From Verrucomicrobiales bacterium (GTDB taxonomy: Bacteria > Verrucomicrobiota > Verrucomicrobiia > Verrucomicrobiales > DEV007), in the NCBI GenBank assembly GCA_002698785.1, contig PAAG01000014.1, positions 62,001 through 126,000 of the forward strand: a stretch of 64,000 nucleotides of DNA, in the 5' to 3' direction. Position numbers and translations under genes: made by a program. This document shows, piece after piece, positions 8,557 through 17,787 of this stretch. A model generated the notes under the pieces. It ran no database searches, had not been told where the DNA came from, and saw nothing but the letters and a program-made list of their open reading frames with translations. Every line of letters begins with the position of its first letter. Position 1 is the stretch's first letter.

Positions 8557-10116
8557 TTATTGTTCTTTTGGCTTCGCTGTTGCAACGGGAACGGGCTTAA
8601 TGGTCGCGCCATTCGGTGTTGTGAAAGGCTCCAGCTCCTTCTTGCGCTTGCCCATCATGAATCCCTGGGCTTTCATCTGCGGCTCTTTCACTGGGATTAA
8701 GTCGACCTCGCTCCCGCCGCCAAGCGCTTTGTAGAGAGCAATGTAGAAGACAGCGATTTGGCCTTTCGACACGACAGCGCTGTCTTCATTAGTAAATTTG
8801 GTCCGTTCCGTGTCGATCACCCGCTGAAAGTCCACTAGACCTCCTTTGAAGTTTTCCTTAACCAGACCGACAGCTTCGTTGGAAGCCGACACAGCCCGCC
8901 GTAACGCATTCAGGCGATCTCGTTCGTTCGCAATGCCGGCCATACTGTTCTCGACTTCCTCAACGGCGAGAAGGACTGTTTTCTCATAGGCTGCAAGAGC
9001 CGCTTCCGCCTGCGCCTCCTCGATTCGGACAGAATTCCGAATCCGCCCGGCGCTGAAGATCTGCCAGTTTATTGAAGGACCAAAAGAGTAGGCAATGCTG
9101 CTGGCATCGAACAGATTGGAAGCACTCATTGACTGCAGATTGAACTGCCCGAACAGGTTGAACTTGGGATACAGATCCGACTCCGCCACTCCGATTTGTG
9201 CGACAGCAGACGCGAAGTCCCTTTCGGCGCGGCGAATGTCGGGTCGAGACCGTATCAAATCACAAGGTAGCCCAGCGGAAAAGCCAGCTTTCGGCAAAGG
9301 GATCGGTCGTGATTGCGACAATAGTCCCTGCACGGAATTCGGGTATCCACCGGTTAGAGTCGCGATTCGGTTTCTCGCCGTAGCCAACTGCGTCCGCAAC
9401 TGGGGGACCTGAGCGCGGGTAGCTTCGAGGTTTGCCTTTGCCTGACTCAAATCGATCTGCGACCCAAGGCCCGCGTCGAGCCTGCTCTGGGCAAGTTCCA
9501 CTGAGTCTCGCTGATTCTCAATGTTCCTAGCAGCGACCTGCAGCCGCTCCTCAATCGTTCGATAGTCTACGTAATTCGTTGCCGTTTCAGCGAAAAGAGA
9601 GACCAGAACATCGCGATAATCTTCCACCGACGCATCCAGCGCAGCATCCGCCGCCTCCAGTTGGCGTCTCAACCCTCCGAAGAAATCAAGCTCCCATGAG
9701 GTATCGAATCCGGTGATGTATGAATCAAAAGGTCCTGAATTCAGGCGGAAACTTGAGGTGTTCCGACTTGTGCGATTTCTCGAGTACTCGGCGCCTAGGG
9801 CAGCATTCGGAAAAAGTGCGCTCTCGCTCACATTGCGCTGAGCTCTTGCTTCTGAAATTGCCTGCGCCGCAATCTTCAGGTCAGGATTTTCCCGACATGC
9901 CCGCTCGATCAGCTGATTCAGAACGGGATCATTGAAACCCTGCCACCATTTCTGCAAAGAAGCGCTATTATTGGAAAGATGCCCCTCCACGCTAACTGTC
10001 CAAGCGTCAGGAACATTTGTTTTCGGAGAAAAATAGTTCACACCTACCGTCTTGCAGCCGGTGAGCCCCACAATTGCCACGGCCCCGAAGGCCAAAATAA
10101 AATGCTTAAAATTCAT
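8557..10116 (-). CDS. RND efflux outer-membrane lipoprotein, NodT/OprM family
   Basis: 519 residues. The N-terminus MNFKHFILAFGAVAIVGLTGC is a lipoprotein signal with lipobox LTGC. The body shows the two repeated outer-membrane efflux (OEP) halves, with NPDLKIAAQAISEARAQRN, SWELDFFGGLRRQLEAADA, LPCDLIRSRPDIRRAERDFASAVAQIGVAESDLYPKFNL split over the second repeat, and SYFGP-type strand segments. Such proteins form trimeric TolC-like channels that partner with an RND pump and a membrane fusion protein. No pump or adaptor gene is adjacent, so the partner must be elsewhere. The tail beyond about residue 470 (KEPQMKAQGFMMGKRKKELEP) is a lysine-rich extension not typical of the family. Confidence 0.92.
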   Translation of the reverse strand: MNFKHFILAFGAVAIVGLTGCKTVGVNYFSPKTNVPDAWTVSVEGHLSNNSASLQKWWQGFNDPVLNQLIERACRENPDLKIAAQAISEARAQRNVSESALFPNAALGAEYSRNRTSRNTSSFRLNSGPFDSYITGFDTSWELDFFGGLRRQLEAADAALDASVEDYRDVLVSLFAETATNYVDYRTIEERLQVAARNIENQRDSVELAQSRLDAGLGSQIDLSQAKANLEATRAQVPQLRTQLATARNRIATLTGGYPNSVQGLLSQSRPIPLPKAGFSAGLPCDLIRSRPDIRRAERDFASAVAQIGVAESDLYPKFNLFGQFNLQSMSASNLFDASSIAYSFGPSINWQIFSAGRIRNSVRIEEAQAEAALAAYEKTVLLAVEEVENSMAGIANERDRLNALRRAVSASNEAVGLVKENFKGGLVDFQRVIDTERTKFTNEDSAVVSKGQIAVFYIALYKALGGGSEVDLIPVKEPQMKAQGFMMGKRKKELEPFTTPNGATIKPVPVATAKPKEQ

Positions 10117-10184
10117 ACCACCTGTGGGACCAGAAACAGTCAGGTCACCAAAGCGAGACCAACGACGCTGTAAAGCCTTTTTCC

Positions 10185-10661
10185 TTACATACCAACGCCG
10201 ATTTGCTCTGTCGAAAAAGCTGACTCGATTACGTTAATCTCCGGAGTTTTCCCCTCGACGAGCAATACTTCAATCACATCGAATCTGAAGATGATCTCCG
10301 GATGGTTGAGCTCTCTCAGCCATGCGTTCCCCCCTCGAATGACAAGCCGCTGCTTGGCCTTATTTACGGCCTCGGCAGGCCGCCCGAACGTATCGCTTGT
10401 GCGTGTTTTTACCTCGCCAAAAACCAAAATCTCCCGGTCTCGATACACGATATCCACCTCGCCACCGCCCTTTGGACGGAAATTACGATAGAGCACCTTG
10501 CACCCGCCACGGGATAGAAACTTCGCAGAAAGCCGTTCTCCAGTTGCTCCCACCCACGCATTCCACTCCGCAGACTCCATCGAGTCGCGGTCCGGATGAA
10601 CCACAGGACGAACCAATTCCCGATCAAACACTTGATACCAGATCTGACGAAACCACTTCAC
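10185..10661 (-). CDS. yraN: UPF0102 / YraN family nuclease-like protein
   Basis: 158 residues. Core UPF0102 motifs: WVGATGERLSAKFLSRGGCKVLYRNFR, GGGEVDIVYRD and LVFGEVKTRTSDTFGRPAEAVNKAKQ. The E-V-D and E-V-K residues form the PD-(D/E)XK-like active site; the family is widespread and its cellular role is unsettled. A roughly 30-residue N-terminal extension (MKWFRQIWYQVFDREL) precedes the domain. The GTG start at 10661 overlaps the TGA stop of rnhB by four bases, a common rnhB-yraN arrangement that supports co-translation and this start. Confidence 0.92.
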   Translation of the reverse strand: MKWFRQIWYQVFDRELVRPVVHPDRDSMESAEWNAWVGATGERLSAKFLSRGGCKVLYRNFRPKGGGEVDIVYRDREILVFGEVKTRTSDTFGRPAEAVNKAKQRLVIRGGNAWLRELNHPEIIFRFDVIEVLLVEGKTPEINVIESAFSTEQIGVGM

Positions 10662-11275
10662 TCCAGCCCCAGTTGCATTTGCGATACGGGTGCAAAACTC
10701 CGCCGGTGGATTGGACAGGGCCCATGGAGCCGGAGCGCTTGCCGATGAAACTCCGTTCCATATCCTTTATGTCTTTCAAATCCGTATTCCGGATATTTGT
10801 TCGCATACTCTATCATCAGCCGATCACGCTCGACCTTGGCAATAATACTTGCTGCGGCGATCGATAGACTCAGCGAATCCCCTTTGACCAGAGCCCGGTG
10901 CTCACCAGGAAAATCTTTTACTGGCTTACCATCGATCAATGCAACGTCAGGGCGAGGAAACAGCTTCTCATACGCCCGCCCCATTCCAAGCCAGGTAGCC
11001 CGGAGAATGTTGACTTTGTCAATCTCGTCCGCTTCCACCGCAACCGAAGCCCAGCAGATATTCGAGTCGTTGGTTATTTCGGAATAAAGCTCCTCTCGCT
11101 TCTTTTCTGTCAGCTTTTTAGAGTCTGTTAATACGCTGTGACTAAAATCACCAGGCAGAACTACCGCAGCAACCATGACAGGCCCCGCAAGCGGCCCCCT
11201 GCCCGCCTCATCAATTCCAGCCACGATGCTGAAACCTTCCCGCTTTAATTTCAATTCATGGGAAAGATCGGGCAT
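10658..11275 (-). CDS. rnhB: Ribonuclease HII
   Basis: 205 residues with the RNase HII signature AGIDEAGRGPLAGPVMVAAVVLP near residue 18, including the catalytic D-E pair. The later motifs ALIDGKPV, GDSLSLSIAAASIIAKVERD and YPEYGFERHKGYGTEFH supply the remaining acidic residues and the conserved tail. The enzyme removes ribonucleotides embedded in DNA by cutting RNA-DNA hybrids. It is translationally coupled to yraN downstream (GTGA overlap) and lies 7 bases after the LOG gene on the same strand, so LOG, rnhB and yraN probably form one transcript. Confidence 0.96.
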   Translation of the reverse strand: MPDLSHELKLKREGFSIVAGIDEAGRGPLAGPVMVAAVVLPGDFSHSVLTDSKKLTEKKREELYSEITNDSNICWASVAVEADEIDKVNILRATWLGMGRAYEKLFPRPDVALIDGKPVKDFPGEHRALVKGDSLSLSIAAASIIAKVERDRLMIEYANKYPEYGFERHKGYGTEFHRQALRLHGPCPIHRRSFAPVSQMQLGLE

Positions 11276-11282
11276 GGAAAAG

Positions 11283-12377
11283 TCAGAATGTATTGATCAC
11301 ATCGATTACCTGACGGAAACGCCCAGCCAACCCCCGCTTTTTCGTGCAAATGATTCTAGGGAGCGCCTTCAAGTGCGGTTCATCAGCTTCTTCGGGAAGA
11401 GCTTCGCATTTCTCATATTCCCCCTCCATCAACAAATCGAGATATTCCTCATTGAGAACCTTCAACAATTCAGGTGTGACCTCATGCTGAAGACGAAGCA
11501 CCACTGACTTACCTACATAGCGATAGCTGTGGAAATTTTGGTAAAAGCTAGTGATCTCTTCAACAGCCTCGTCGAGGTTGGAGGTTCGTTTGAAAAGGTG
11601 GAAATCCTCCTCTGAGATCAGCCCAAGTCGAAACAGGTGGTCTTTCACAAATTGGAGCCATGTCTTCCAGTAGGTTCCTCCCTCGGCATCGACCAGAACT
11701 ATGGGCACGACCTGCGCCTTTCCCGTCTGGATAAGGGTCAGCACCTCGAATAGTTCATCCATTGTGCCAAATCCACCAGGGAACGCAGCGATCGCATCGC
11801 TTTCCTTCACAAAGGCCAACTTGCGAGTGAAGAAGTAATTGAAGTTCACCAGCTTCTCATCGCCATCGATCGTGGGATTCGCACTCTGCTCAAAAGGCAG
11901 TCGAATGTTCAGGCCGAAACTGTTATTTCGTCCTGAACCAGCTTGAGCTGCCTCCATGATTCCCGGTCCGGCCCCTGTGATCGACATGAAGCCTGATTCC
12001 TGCATTTTCTTTGCGAAAGCCTCTGCAGCCTTGAATTCTGCTTCATCAGGCTTGGTGCGTGCGCTCCCGAATATCGAAATTTTTCGTTCATCGTTGTAGG
12101 GACCGAAAACTCGGCTCGCATATCGCATTTCTTTCAGCGCCCGATTGTAGAGCTTGAGGTCACCGTCCGGCAGGCAATCTTTTCCCATCTTGAGGGCAGT
12201 GACGATCAGTTCCTGTATCAATTCGTTGGAACTATCGCATGCCCAGTCTTTTACGAGAGCTTCGATGCGTTCATCAAAGTCCTTGTTTCCTGTGGAACGA
12301 TGGGTTCGAGGAAGCCCAAAAATGCCTCCTCCAGTGAAGTCTCTGGGATCTTTTCGAAGATGCCTTCTTTTGCTCAT
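11283..12377 (-). CDS. LOG family protein (putative nucleotide 5'-monophosphate phosphoribohydrolase)
   Basis: 364 residues from the ATG at 12377; the reading frame extends upstream only to a TTG at 12476 that would leave 25 bases to the divergent aroG. The Rossmann-type lysine decarboxylase-like fold is shown by FGSARTKPDE, TGAGPGIMEAAQAG and the signature PGGFGTMDELFEVLTLIQTGK. LOG proteins in plants and bacteria release free cytokinins or hydrolyse nucleotide monophosphates; many bacterial members have unknown roles. This one belongs to the longer class, with about 100 residues on each side of the core. The C-terminal part (about 250-364) is specific to this subgroup. It heads a probable transcript with rnhB and yraN. 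Confidence 0.88.
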   Translation of the reverse strand: MSKRRHLRKDPRDFTGGGIFGLPRTHRSTGNKDFDERIEALVKDWACDSSNELIQELIVTALKMGKDCLPDGDLKLYNRALKEMRYASRVFGPYNDERKISIFGSARTKPDEAEFKAAEAFAKKMQESGFMSITGAGPGIMEAAQAGSGRNNSFGLNIRLPFEQSANPTIDGDEKLVNFNYFFTRKLAFVKESDAIAAFPGGFGTMDELFEVLTLIQTGKAQVVPIVLVDAEGGTYWKTWLQFVKDHLFRLGLISEEDFHLFKRTSNLDEAVEEITSFYQNFHSYRYVGKSVVLRLQHEVTPELLKVLNEEYLDLLMEGEYEKCEALPEEADEPHLKALPRIICTKKRGLAGRFRQVIDVINTF

Positions 12378-12501
12378 TGAGGCTGAGGCTAAGGGAGAAA
12401 CCGACTCTCCACAATCCCCGAAAATGTCAGGAAAACGGAAAAGCCCATTTTTTCCTTTCCTGACGGGTGATTCCAAGGCTTATTCCCCGCCCCAAACCCC
12501 T

Positions 12502-13569
12502 ATGAAACTCGACGATCTTCGCATTGCCAGCATTCGCCAACTTATTGCTCCCACCATCCTGATGGAGGAAGTGCCGGTTTCCGATGCTGCAGCTCAAGTT
12601 GTTTCCACTGCCAGGCAGGAAGCCGCAGATATTCTCGCCGGACGAGACAAGCGACTTCTAGTGGTCGTTGGTCCTTGCTCCATTCACGATCCTGCGGCTG
12701 CTCTAGATTATGCCGATCGACTTGCTGCCATCAAAGGCCAATTTTCCGAAGATCTACTTCTTGTCATGCGAGTGTACTTTGAGAAGCCTCGGACTACAGT
12801 CGGTTGGAAAGGTTTGATCAATGACCCCCACCTCGATGAGTCATATGACATTAATGAAGGCCTCTCAATTGCGCGAAAGCTATTGCTCGGTATCGCCGAG
12901 AAAGGAATATCTGCAGGGACAGAGTTTCTAGACACGATCAGCCCACAATTCTATGCCGATTTGATCGCCTGGGGTGCTATCGGTGCGCGGACAACTGAGT
13001 GCCAATTGCACCGTGAACTAGCATCTGGCCTCAGCATGCCCGTGGGTTTCAAAAACGGGACAAGCGGGAACTTCCAGATCGCAATCGATGCGATTCAGGC
13101 AGCGCAGCAGCCCCATCATTTTCTTTCAGTCACAAAGTCAGGCGACAGCGCTATCGTAGCCACCAAAGGCAACGAGACCTGCCACATCATCCTTCGCGGC
13201 GGAAAGATCTCCGGTCCAAATTACGATCAGGAAAGCGTTCGGGAAGTGCGCAAGGCGATGGAGGGGAAAGAACTCGATCCATCTATCATGATCGACTGCA
13301 GCCACGCCAACAGCGAAAAAGATTACAGAAACCAGCCCAAGGTTTGCGCGGAGATCGGAGCTCAAATTGCAAATGGAGACACTTCCATTCGCTCCATCAT
13401 GATCGAGAGTCACCTGAATGAGGGAGCGCAAAAGATTGATTCCGATCTTTCGAAACTTGAGTATGGAGTCAGCGTAACTGATTCCTGCGTGGGTTGGGAC
13501 ACCACGGTCAAGATGCTTGAGCAGCTTGCTACCGATGTAAGGAAGCGACGAGCTACTTTCTTAGCCTAG
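12502..13569 (+). CDS. aroG: 3-deoxy-7-phosphoheptulonate (DAHP) synthase, class I AroG/AroF type
   Basis: 355 residues from the ATG at 12502 (the longer open frame upstream overlaps the divergent LOG gene and lacks family sequence). Motifs of the Escherichia coli-type class I enzyme: VVGPCSIHDPAAALDYADRL, MRVYFEKPRTTVGWKG, then ND, DINEGL, GTEFLD, IGARTTE, GFKNGT and IMIDCSHANS. These include the metal- and PEP-binding Cys, Lys, Arg, His and Asp residues. It condenses phosphoenolpyruvate with erythrose 4-phosphate, the first step to aromatic amino acids. The N-terminal segment (LDDLRIASIRQLIAPTILMEE) is the feedback-regulatory arm, so inhibition by Phe or Tyr is expected. A trpE or leader peptide is not visible nearby. 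Confidence 0.95.
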   Translation: MKLDDLRIASIRQLIAPTILMEEVPVSDAAAQVVSTARQEAADILAGRDKRLLVVVGPCSIHDPAAALDYADRLAAIKGQFSEDLLLVMRVYFEKPRTTVGWKGLINDPHLDESYDINEGLSIARKLLLGIAEKGISAGTEFLDTISPQFYADLIAWGAIGARTTECQLHRELASGLSMPVGFKNGTSGNFQIAIDAIQAAQQPHHFLSVTKSGDSAIVATKGNETCHIILRGGKISGPNYDQESVREVRKAMEGKELDPSIMIDCSHANSEKDYRNQPKVCAEIGAQIANGDTSIRSIMIESHLNEGAQKIDSDLSKLEYGVSVTDSCVGWDTTVKMLEQLATDVRKRRATFLA

Positions 13570-13599
13570 CCTCTACAACAAATCTCAGATTGCTGCCCT

Positions 13600-14784
13600 C
13601 TACTCGTTCGTCCCAAAATACAGGACCGTAGCTGTACTACCGTTGCTCTCCGGATTCTTTTCCTCGGCAACGCGAATTGCAGCTTGGTGAAATGATCCTT
13701 CCAGCCCGTCTGCCAGAACTACCGTTCGCGGGTAGTTCAGCCCTTTGCTGTGCTTGTGATAGAGGTCCACGGTTTTCCAGTCACCACTGTCAATACTCAC
13801 TTCGAGCTTTCCAGCATCAGGTCCAGCCAGAACGAATGCCGTGAGAGCTGAACCGGTAAACGTGTAATACAGATAGTCCCCGGCCGATTCAGATCGGAGA
13901 GCCTTGTATTCGGTGTAGTCGGAGCGGATCTGCCCCACGGGAAGTAGCTCCTTCGATACTTGCTCGAACTGCCAGCCACCAAGCCAGTTCAATTTCTGCG
14001 GGTCGACGATTCGAGCTCCCGCATAGGAGTATTCATCGATTGGTTTCGGCATCCCAATAGTCTGCAGTGTTTCGCCTGAAATCGTATCGTCGATGATTTT
14101 TGTGATCAGTCCTGTGGCGAAAGCGTATCCCTCGTCATTTGGATGGGTTCCTCCGTAGTTCTCATCCCACGTCATTTTTCCTGCTTCAATCTCATTCGCA
14201 AGAGCCTGACCGACATCCACGATAGGAAGGTCGTAGTGCCTGGCGACTTTCTTGTGGGCCGCTACGCTAATTGCTTCCTCGCCCGCCTGCTTCTTTGCGA
14301 GAATTTCGGGATTCACAAACTGAACGGAGATAATATCTCCGGTAGGATTTGCCTCGAAGTACTGCCTGACAATTCCTTCCAGGCCACGAATCGCCGTCTC
14401 TCGATCATACATCGCGTCTTGATCGTCATTCACCGCAAACTCCAGCACTAGCAGGTCAACCTGCCCCTGCGAAAGCACATCTCGATCTACACGAAAAGCA
14501 CCAGTCACAGAGCAGGTAGAACTGAGCCCGGCATTCGTGAAGGTAAAATCGACATCAGACCAGTTCTGTTTCAACCAGTCAGCCACCATTTGACTGTGTC
14601 CTGTCGCCTTTTGCGTAATGGACCCGCCGAGAAAGGCGACATGCGCCTTTCGCTCCTTCTCCATACGGGCAATAAAGTTCGAAACTCCCCTGCTTCCCAT
14701 TTCGATAGGAGCAGGCGGCTCTGCCCGCACTGCACAACAAAATAGCAAGATGGCGAATATCGGGACCGTGGTTTTTGGAATCAT
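13600..14784 (-). CDS. Secreted SGNH/GDSL-type hydrolase (carbohydrate esterase-like)
   Basis: 394 residues with a signal peptide (MIPKTTVPIFAILLFCCAVRA). SGNH blocks seen: AFLGGSITQ (nucleophile Ser, block I), TNAGLSST (block II Gly), LEFAVNDDQD (Asn, block III) and GGTHPNDEGYAFATGLI (catalytic Asp-His, block V; here written T-H-P-N-D). The C-terminal 150 residues look like a beta-sandwich with a YTFTGSALTAFVL segment. Such proteins de-esterify acetylated polysaccharides in the periplasm or outside. It diverges from the sulfatase at 14824, which suggests shared induction by a sulfated, acylated glycan. Confidence 0.85.
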   Translation of the reverse strand: MIPKTTVPIFAILLFCCAVRAEPPAPIEMGSRGVSNFIARMEKERKAHVAFLGGSITQKATGHSQMVADWLKQNWSDVDFTFTNAGLSSTCSVTGAFRVDRDVLSQGQVDLLVLEFAVNDDQDAMYDRETAIRGLEGIVRQYFEANPTGDIISVQFVNPEILAKKQAGEEAISVAAHKKVARHYDLPIVDVGQALANEIEAGKMTWDENYGGTHPNDEGYAFATGLITKIIDDTISGETLQTIGMPKPIDEYSYAGARIVDPQKLNWLGGWQFEQVSKELLPVGQIRSDYTEYKALRSESAGDYLYYTFTGSALTAFVLAGPDAGKLEVSIDSGDWKTVDLYHKHSKGLNYPRTVVLADGLEGSFHQAAIRVAEEKNPESNGSTATVLYFGTNE

Positions 14785-14823
14785 GTCTTGAGCGGAAGCA
14801 TTTAAAACGACAAGACTAGGTGC

Positions 14824-16185
14824 ATGAAATTCTTTTCTGCCCTTTTTGCGCTAAGCCTCCTGATCGCCCCCACGATGCAGGCGGAGAACGAGAAGCCGAA
14901 TTTCCTCGTCATTATGGTCGATGACCTGGGATACGGTGACCTGTCCTGCTACGGAGCACCTGACCTGAAGTCACCAAATATCGACGGCCTGTTCGCCTCG
15001 GGAATGCGGTTTGATTCATTCTACGCCAACTGCCCGGTATGCTCACCAACTCGAGCCTCGTTGATCACCGGCCTCTACCCTGACAACGCCGGTGTCCCCG
15101 GAGTCATTCGCACTCCACTCCCAGACCGCGCCACCAGTTGGGGAAACCTTCGCAATGATGTCACAACATTACCATCGCACTTGAAAACGGCAGGGTATGA
15201 CACCGCCATTGTCGGGAAATGGCACCTGGGCCTCGAAGCTCCTGACCGACCGAATGATGTAGGCTTCGATTTCTTTCACGGATTCCTTGGAGATATGATG
15301 GACGACTACTACACCCATCTCCGCCACGACCAGCACTACATGAGAAAGAACGAGGAGAAGGTCGACCCCGAAGGACACGCAACGGACATTTTCACCGACT
15401 GGGCTACCGATTACATCAAGTCTCGAAAGGATGAAGAATCCCCCTTCTTTCTCTACCTCGCCTACAACGCTCCTCACACTCCCATCCAGCCGCCAGAAGA
15501 TTGGTTGGAGAAAGTTATCGCCCGCGAAAAGGGAATCGATAAAAAGCGTGCGGCTCTGGTCGCGTTGATAGAGCACCTGGACCATGGGGTTGGCAGAGTC
15601 CTTTCTTGCCTGGAGGAAGAAGGGCTCCGCGAGAATACAGTTGTTCTGTTTACGAGTGACAACGGCGGACAAGTGAGTGTCGGGGCAAGGAATGCTCCTC
15701 TGCACGGAGGAAAACAAGACATGTGGGAAGGCGGCATTCGAGTCGGGACCTGCGTTTCCTGGCCAGGCAAGATCGAAGCTGGCAGTGTTCAGGAAGACCA
15801 TATCTCGTTGACGATGGATATTTATCCAACCCTTGCCGAAATAGCAGGTGCACCGGTGAAACATGAAATGGACGGCCGCAGTTTCCTTCCGGTGCTCTTG
15901 GGGCAGCCATTCGAAGAAGAATCACGACCACTTTTCTGGGTACGGTTGGAAGGCAACGCCAGATACGGAGGATTACCCTATCACGCAGCCAGAGTGGGCG
16001 ATTGGAAGCTGCTGCGTAATACCCCGTTCGAACCTTATCAGATGTTCAATATGGCCGAAGATCCAGCCGAAGAGAATCCGATTCAAAGAGGAAAAGCACC
16101 TCGCCGCTACGATGAGCTTTTTCAGTCGCTCCTCAATCACATCAACGAAGCGGGAAAATACCCTTGGCAACGTGAGAATCCATAA
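14824..16185 (+). CDS. Secreted arylsulfatase-type sulfatase (S1 family)
   Basis: 453 residues with a signal peptide (MKFFSALFALSLLIAPTMQA). The alkaline-phosphatase-like N-terminus NFLVIMVDDLGYGDLSCYGA carries the metal-binding Asp pair. The maturation motif is CSPTRASLITG, whose Cys should become formylglycine; Thr replaces the commoner Ser in C-x-P-S-R. Further motifs are GKWHLG, APHTPIQPP and FTSDNGG. It should hydrolyse sulfate esters on polysaccharides in the periplasm. No sulfatase-maturating enzyme is clearly encoded in the window. The M14 peptidase gene starts 6 bases after its stop. Confidence 0.93.
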   Translation: MKFFSALFALSLLIAPTMQAENEKPNFLVIMVDDLGYGDLSCYGAPDLKSPNIDGLFASGMRFDSFYANCPVCSPTRASLITGLYPDNAGVPGVIRTPLPDRATSWGNLRNDVTTLPSHLKTAGYDTAIVGKWHLGLEAPDRPNDVGFDFFHGFLGDMMDDYYTHLRHDQHYMRKNEEKVDPEGHATDIFTDWATDYIKSRKDEESPFFLYLAYNAPHTPIQPPEDWLEKVIAREKGIDKKRAALVALIEHLDHGVGRVLSCLEEEGLRENTVVLFTSDNGGQVSVGARNAPLHGGKQDMWEGGIRVGTCVSWPGKIEAGSVQEDHISLTMDIYPTLAEIAGAPVKHEMDGRSFLPVLLGQPFEEESRPLFWVRLEGNARYGGLPYHAARVGDWKLLRNTPFEPYQMFNMAEDPAEENPIQRGKAPRRYDELFQSLLNHINEAGKYPWQRENP

Positions 16186-16191
16186 ACGCGA

Positions 16192-16884
16192 ATGAGTCGC
16201 CGAGTCGACCATACCAACGCCTTTGAGTCATACGGCAAGTCGCTGTCTGGAGTTCCACTGCAATGGATTCCAAGCAGAGCGAAATGTGAATTGCTTATTG
16301 TCGCCGGGATACACGGAGAAGAACCTGAAACCACGGTCTCTCTTTCGCGAGCCTATCGCTCCATTCCGAGCGACATGGTCGACGGTAAGATCGCCTCAGT
16401 GCTCTGTGCGAATCCGGATGGAGTCCATATGGGGACTCGTGGCAATAGTAACGGTGTCGATCTGAATCGCAATTTTCCGACCGTAAACTGGCAAGCGGAA
16501 CCGACCAGATGCCGCTGGCACGCCGACGAGGAAGAAGAGCTTCCGATCCTCACAGGCTCCCACCCTGGATCGGAGCCCGAAACCAAGGCACTTGTCCAAC
16601 TTATTGGAGCGATTGCCCCATCCATGATCCTGTCTCTCCACGGTCCCCTTGCATGTGTAGATGATCCACTTACAACATCACTTGGAAAGTGGATAGCCAA
16701 ACGAACCGGCCTCCCACTCGTACCGGATGTAGGTTATCCTACTCCGGGATCGATGGGAACCTGGGCAGCAGAATGCAGTATTCCTATCGTAACCTGGGAG
16801 TTCCCCCCGGAAGGGATTGAAATTCTCAGTCGGTCACAGGTGCCGACATTGATAGACATTCTCAAAGGGAATTCGCCGCTATAA
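16192..16884 (+). CDS. mpaA: M14-family zinc carboxypeptidase, MpaA (murein peptide amidase A)-like
   Basis: 230 residues without a signal peptide. The zinc ligands are in AGIHGEEPET (H-x-x-E) and LSLHGP (second His); the substrate-binding ANPDGVHMGTRGNSNGVDLNRNFP and the catalytic Glu in TWEFPPEG are also present. MpaA cleaves the gamma-D-glutamyl-diaminopimelate bond of murein tripeptide in the cytoplasm during cell-wall recycling. The short length fits MpaA rather than digestive carboxypeptidases. It begins 6 bases after the sulfatase, so may be co-transcribed, though a functional link is not obvious. Confidence 0.87.
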   Translation: MSRRVDHTNAFESYGKSLSGVPLQWIPSRAKCELLIVAGIHGEEPETTVSLSRAYRSIPSDMVDGKIASVLCANPDGVHMGTRGNSNGVDLNRNFPTVNWQAEPTRCRWHADEEEELPILTGSHPGSEPETKALVQLIGAIAPSMILSLHGPLACVDDPLTTSLGKWIAKRTGLPLVPDVGYPTPGSMGTWAAECSIPIVTWEFPPEGIEILSRSQVPTLIDILKGNSPL

Positions 16885-16932
16885 CGAACAAAATTCGAAC
16901 GCCTACCGTCCTTCAAAAGTCATCAATACCAA

Positions 16933-17457
16933 ATGAAAGCATTTCTCTTTACCCTGAGTATCACTCTACTGACTGCAATTGGAGTTGCAGGAGAACCAGT
17001 CGTTCAGAAAGTTGCTGAAGTTGAAATTTTTGTGTCAGTGGACTGCCCAATCGCAAACAGCTACGTCCCGCTTTTAGACCGACTGGAAAAGCAATACCAG
17101 GCCAAAGGGATCCAGTTTCTTTTGGTTTATCCAGAATCCGGCCTCACTGGCTCGGATCTTCAAAAACACCGCAGCGAATTCGATATCTCAATCAAGGGAA
17201 CTCTCGACCCGAATCACGAACATGTGAAACGCGCTGGCGCCACTGTGACTCCGGAAGTGGTAGTTTATGACAACCATGGAAAACTGGCTTACCGAGGTAT
17301 GATTGACAATTTATACACCGACTTTGGAGACCGGAGGAAAGTCGCGACCATCCATTACCTACGCGATGTCCTGGACGCACTTGTTGAAGGAGCCGAAATT
17401 CCGCACTCCTCGACTACTCCAGTCGGGTGCTTCATCGAAGAGATTGATGCTGACTAG
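16933..17457 (+). CDS. Secreted thioredoxin-fold (redoxin-like) protein
   Basis: 174 residues with a signal peptide (MKAFLFTLSITLLTAIGVAG). The fold is suggested by EIFVSVDCPIANSYVPLLDRL, where a single Cys sits at the usual active-site position with no CXXC partner. A cis-Pro-like loop follows (ATVTPEVVVYD), then a strand YDNHGKLAYRG. It resembles the redoxin-type modules common in Planctomycetes and Verrucomicrobia with a DCPIAN motif. A second Cys near the C-terminus (TPVGCFIEE) could serve as resolving residue. A periplasmic peroxidase or reductase role is inferred. Confidence 0.7.
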   Translation: MKAFLFTLSITLLTAIGVAGEPVVQKVAEVEIFVSVDCPIANSYVPLLDRLEKQYQAKGIQFLLVYPESGLTGSDLQKHRSEFDISIKGTLDPNHEHVKRAGATVTPEVVVYDNHGKLAYRGMIDNLYTDFGDRRKVATIHYLRDVLDALVEGAEIPHSSTTPVGCFIEEIDAD

Positions 17458-17507
17458 AATATCTCCTTTCGGCTTGCGTTGGAATATTTGACAAATACGT
17501 TCTCCTC

Positions 17508-17708
17508 ATGAGCCGTGCATTGTTTGCCTTGGGAGTATTCTTGGGATTTGCTGCTCTATCCGGTTGTCAGAGCAGTTCTCCCGATTACAAAGCGTCTCCC
17601 GAGGGAACTGCCTACTATTCCAGGGAACCCGTATCTCAGATCGACCGGGCAGTGTCACTTCAGGAGGGAATGGGCAGAATCTCGCGCTCTCAGTTAGGAT
17701 GGTATTAA
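17508..17708 (+). CDS. Small lipoprotein, function unknown
   Basis: 66 residues: MSRALFALGVFLGFAALSGC is a lipoprotein signal peptide with lipobox LSGC, leaving a mature peptide of about 47 residues. The mature part is polar and ends with the short basic-aromatic tail GRISRSQLGWY. No family recognised. It lies between the redoxin gene and the histidine kinase on the same strand. The presence of a clear lipobox makes it a real gene rather than a chance frame. Confidence 0.65.
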   Translation: MSRALFALGVFLGFAALSGCQSSSPDYKASPEGTAYYSREPVSQIDRAVSLQEGMGRISRSQLGWY

Positions 17709-17787
17709 AGGTTTTGTCATAGCAGGACATTTCTACTCTTCCTCAAACCGTGGAAATTTGGTATTCCTGACTCACTTCCCGTGAGTT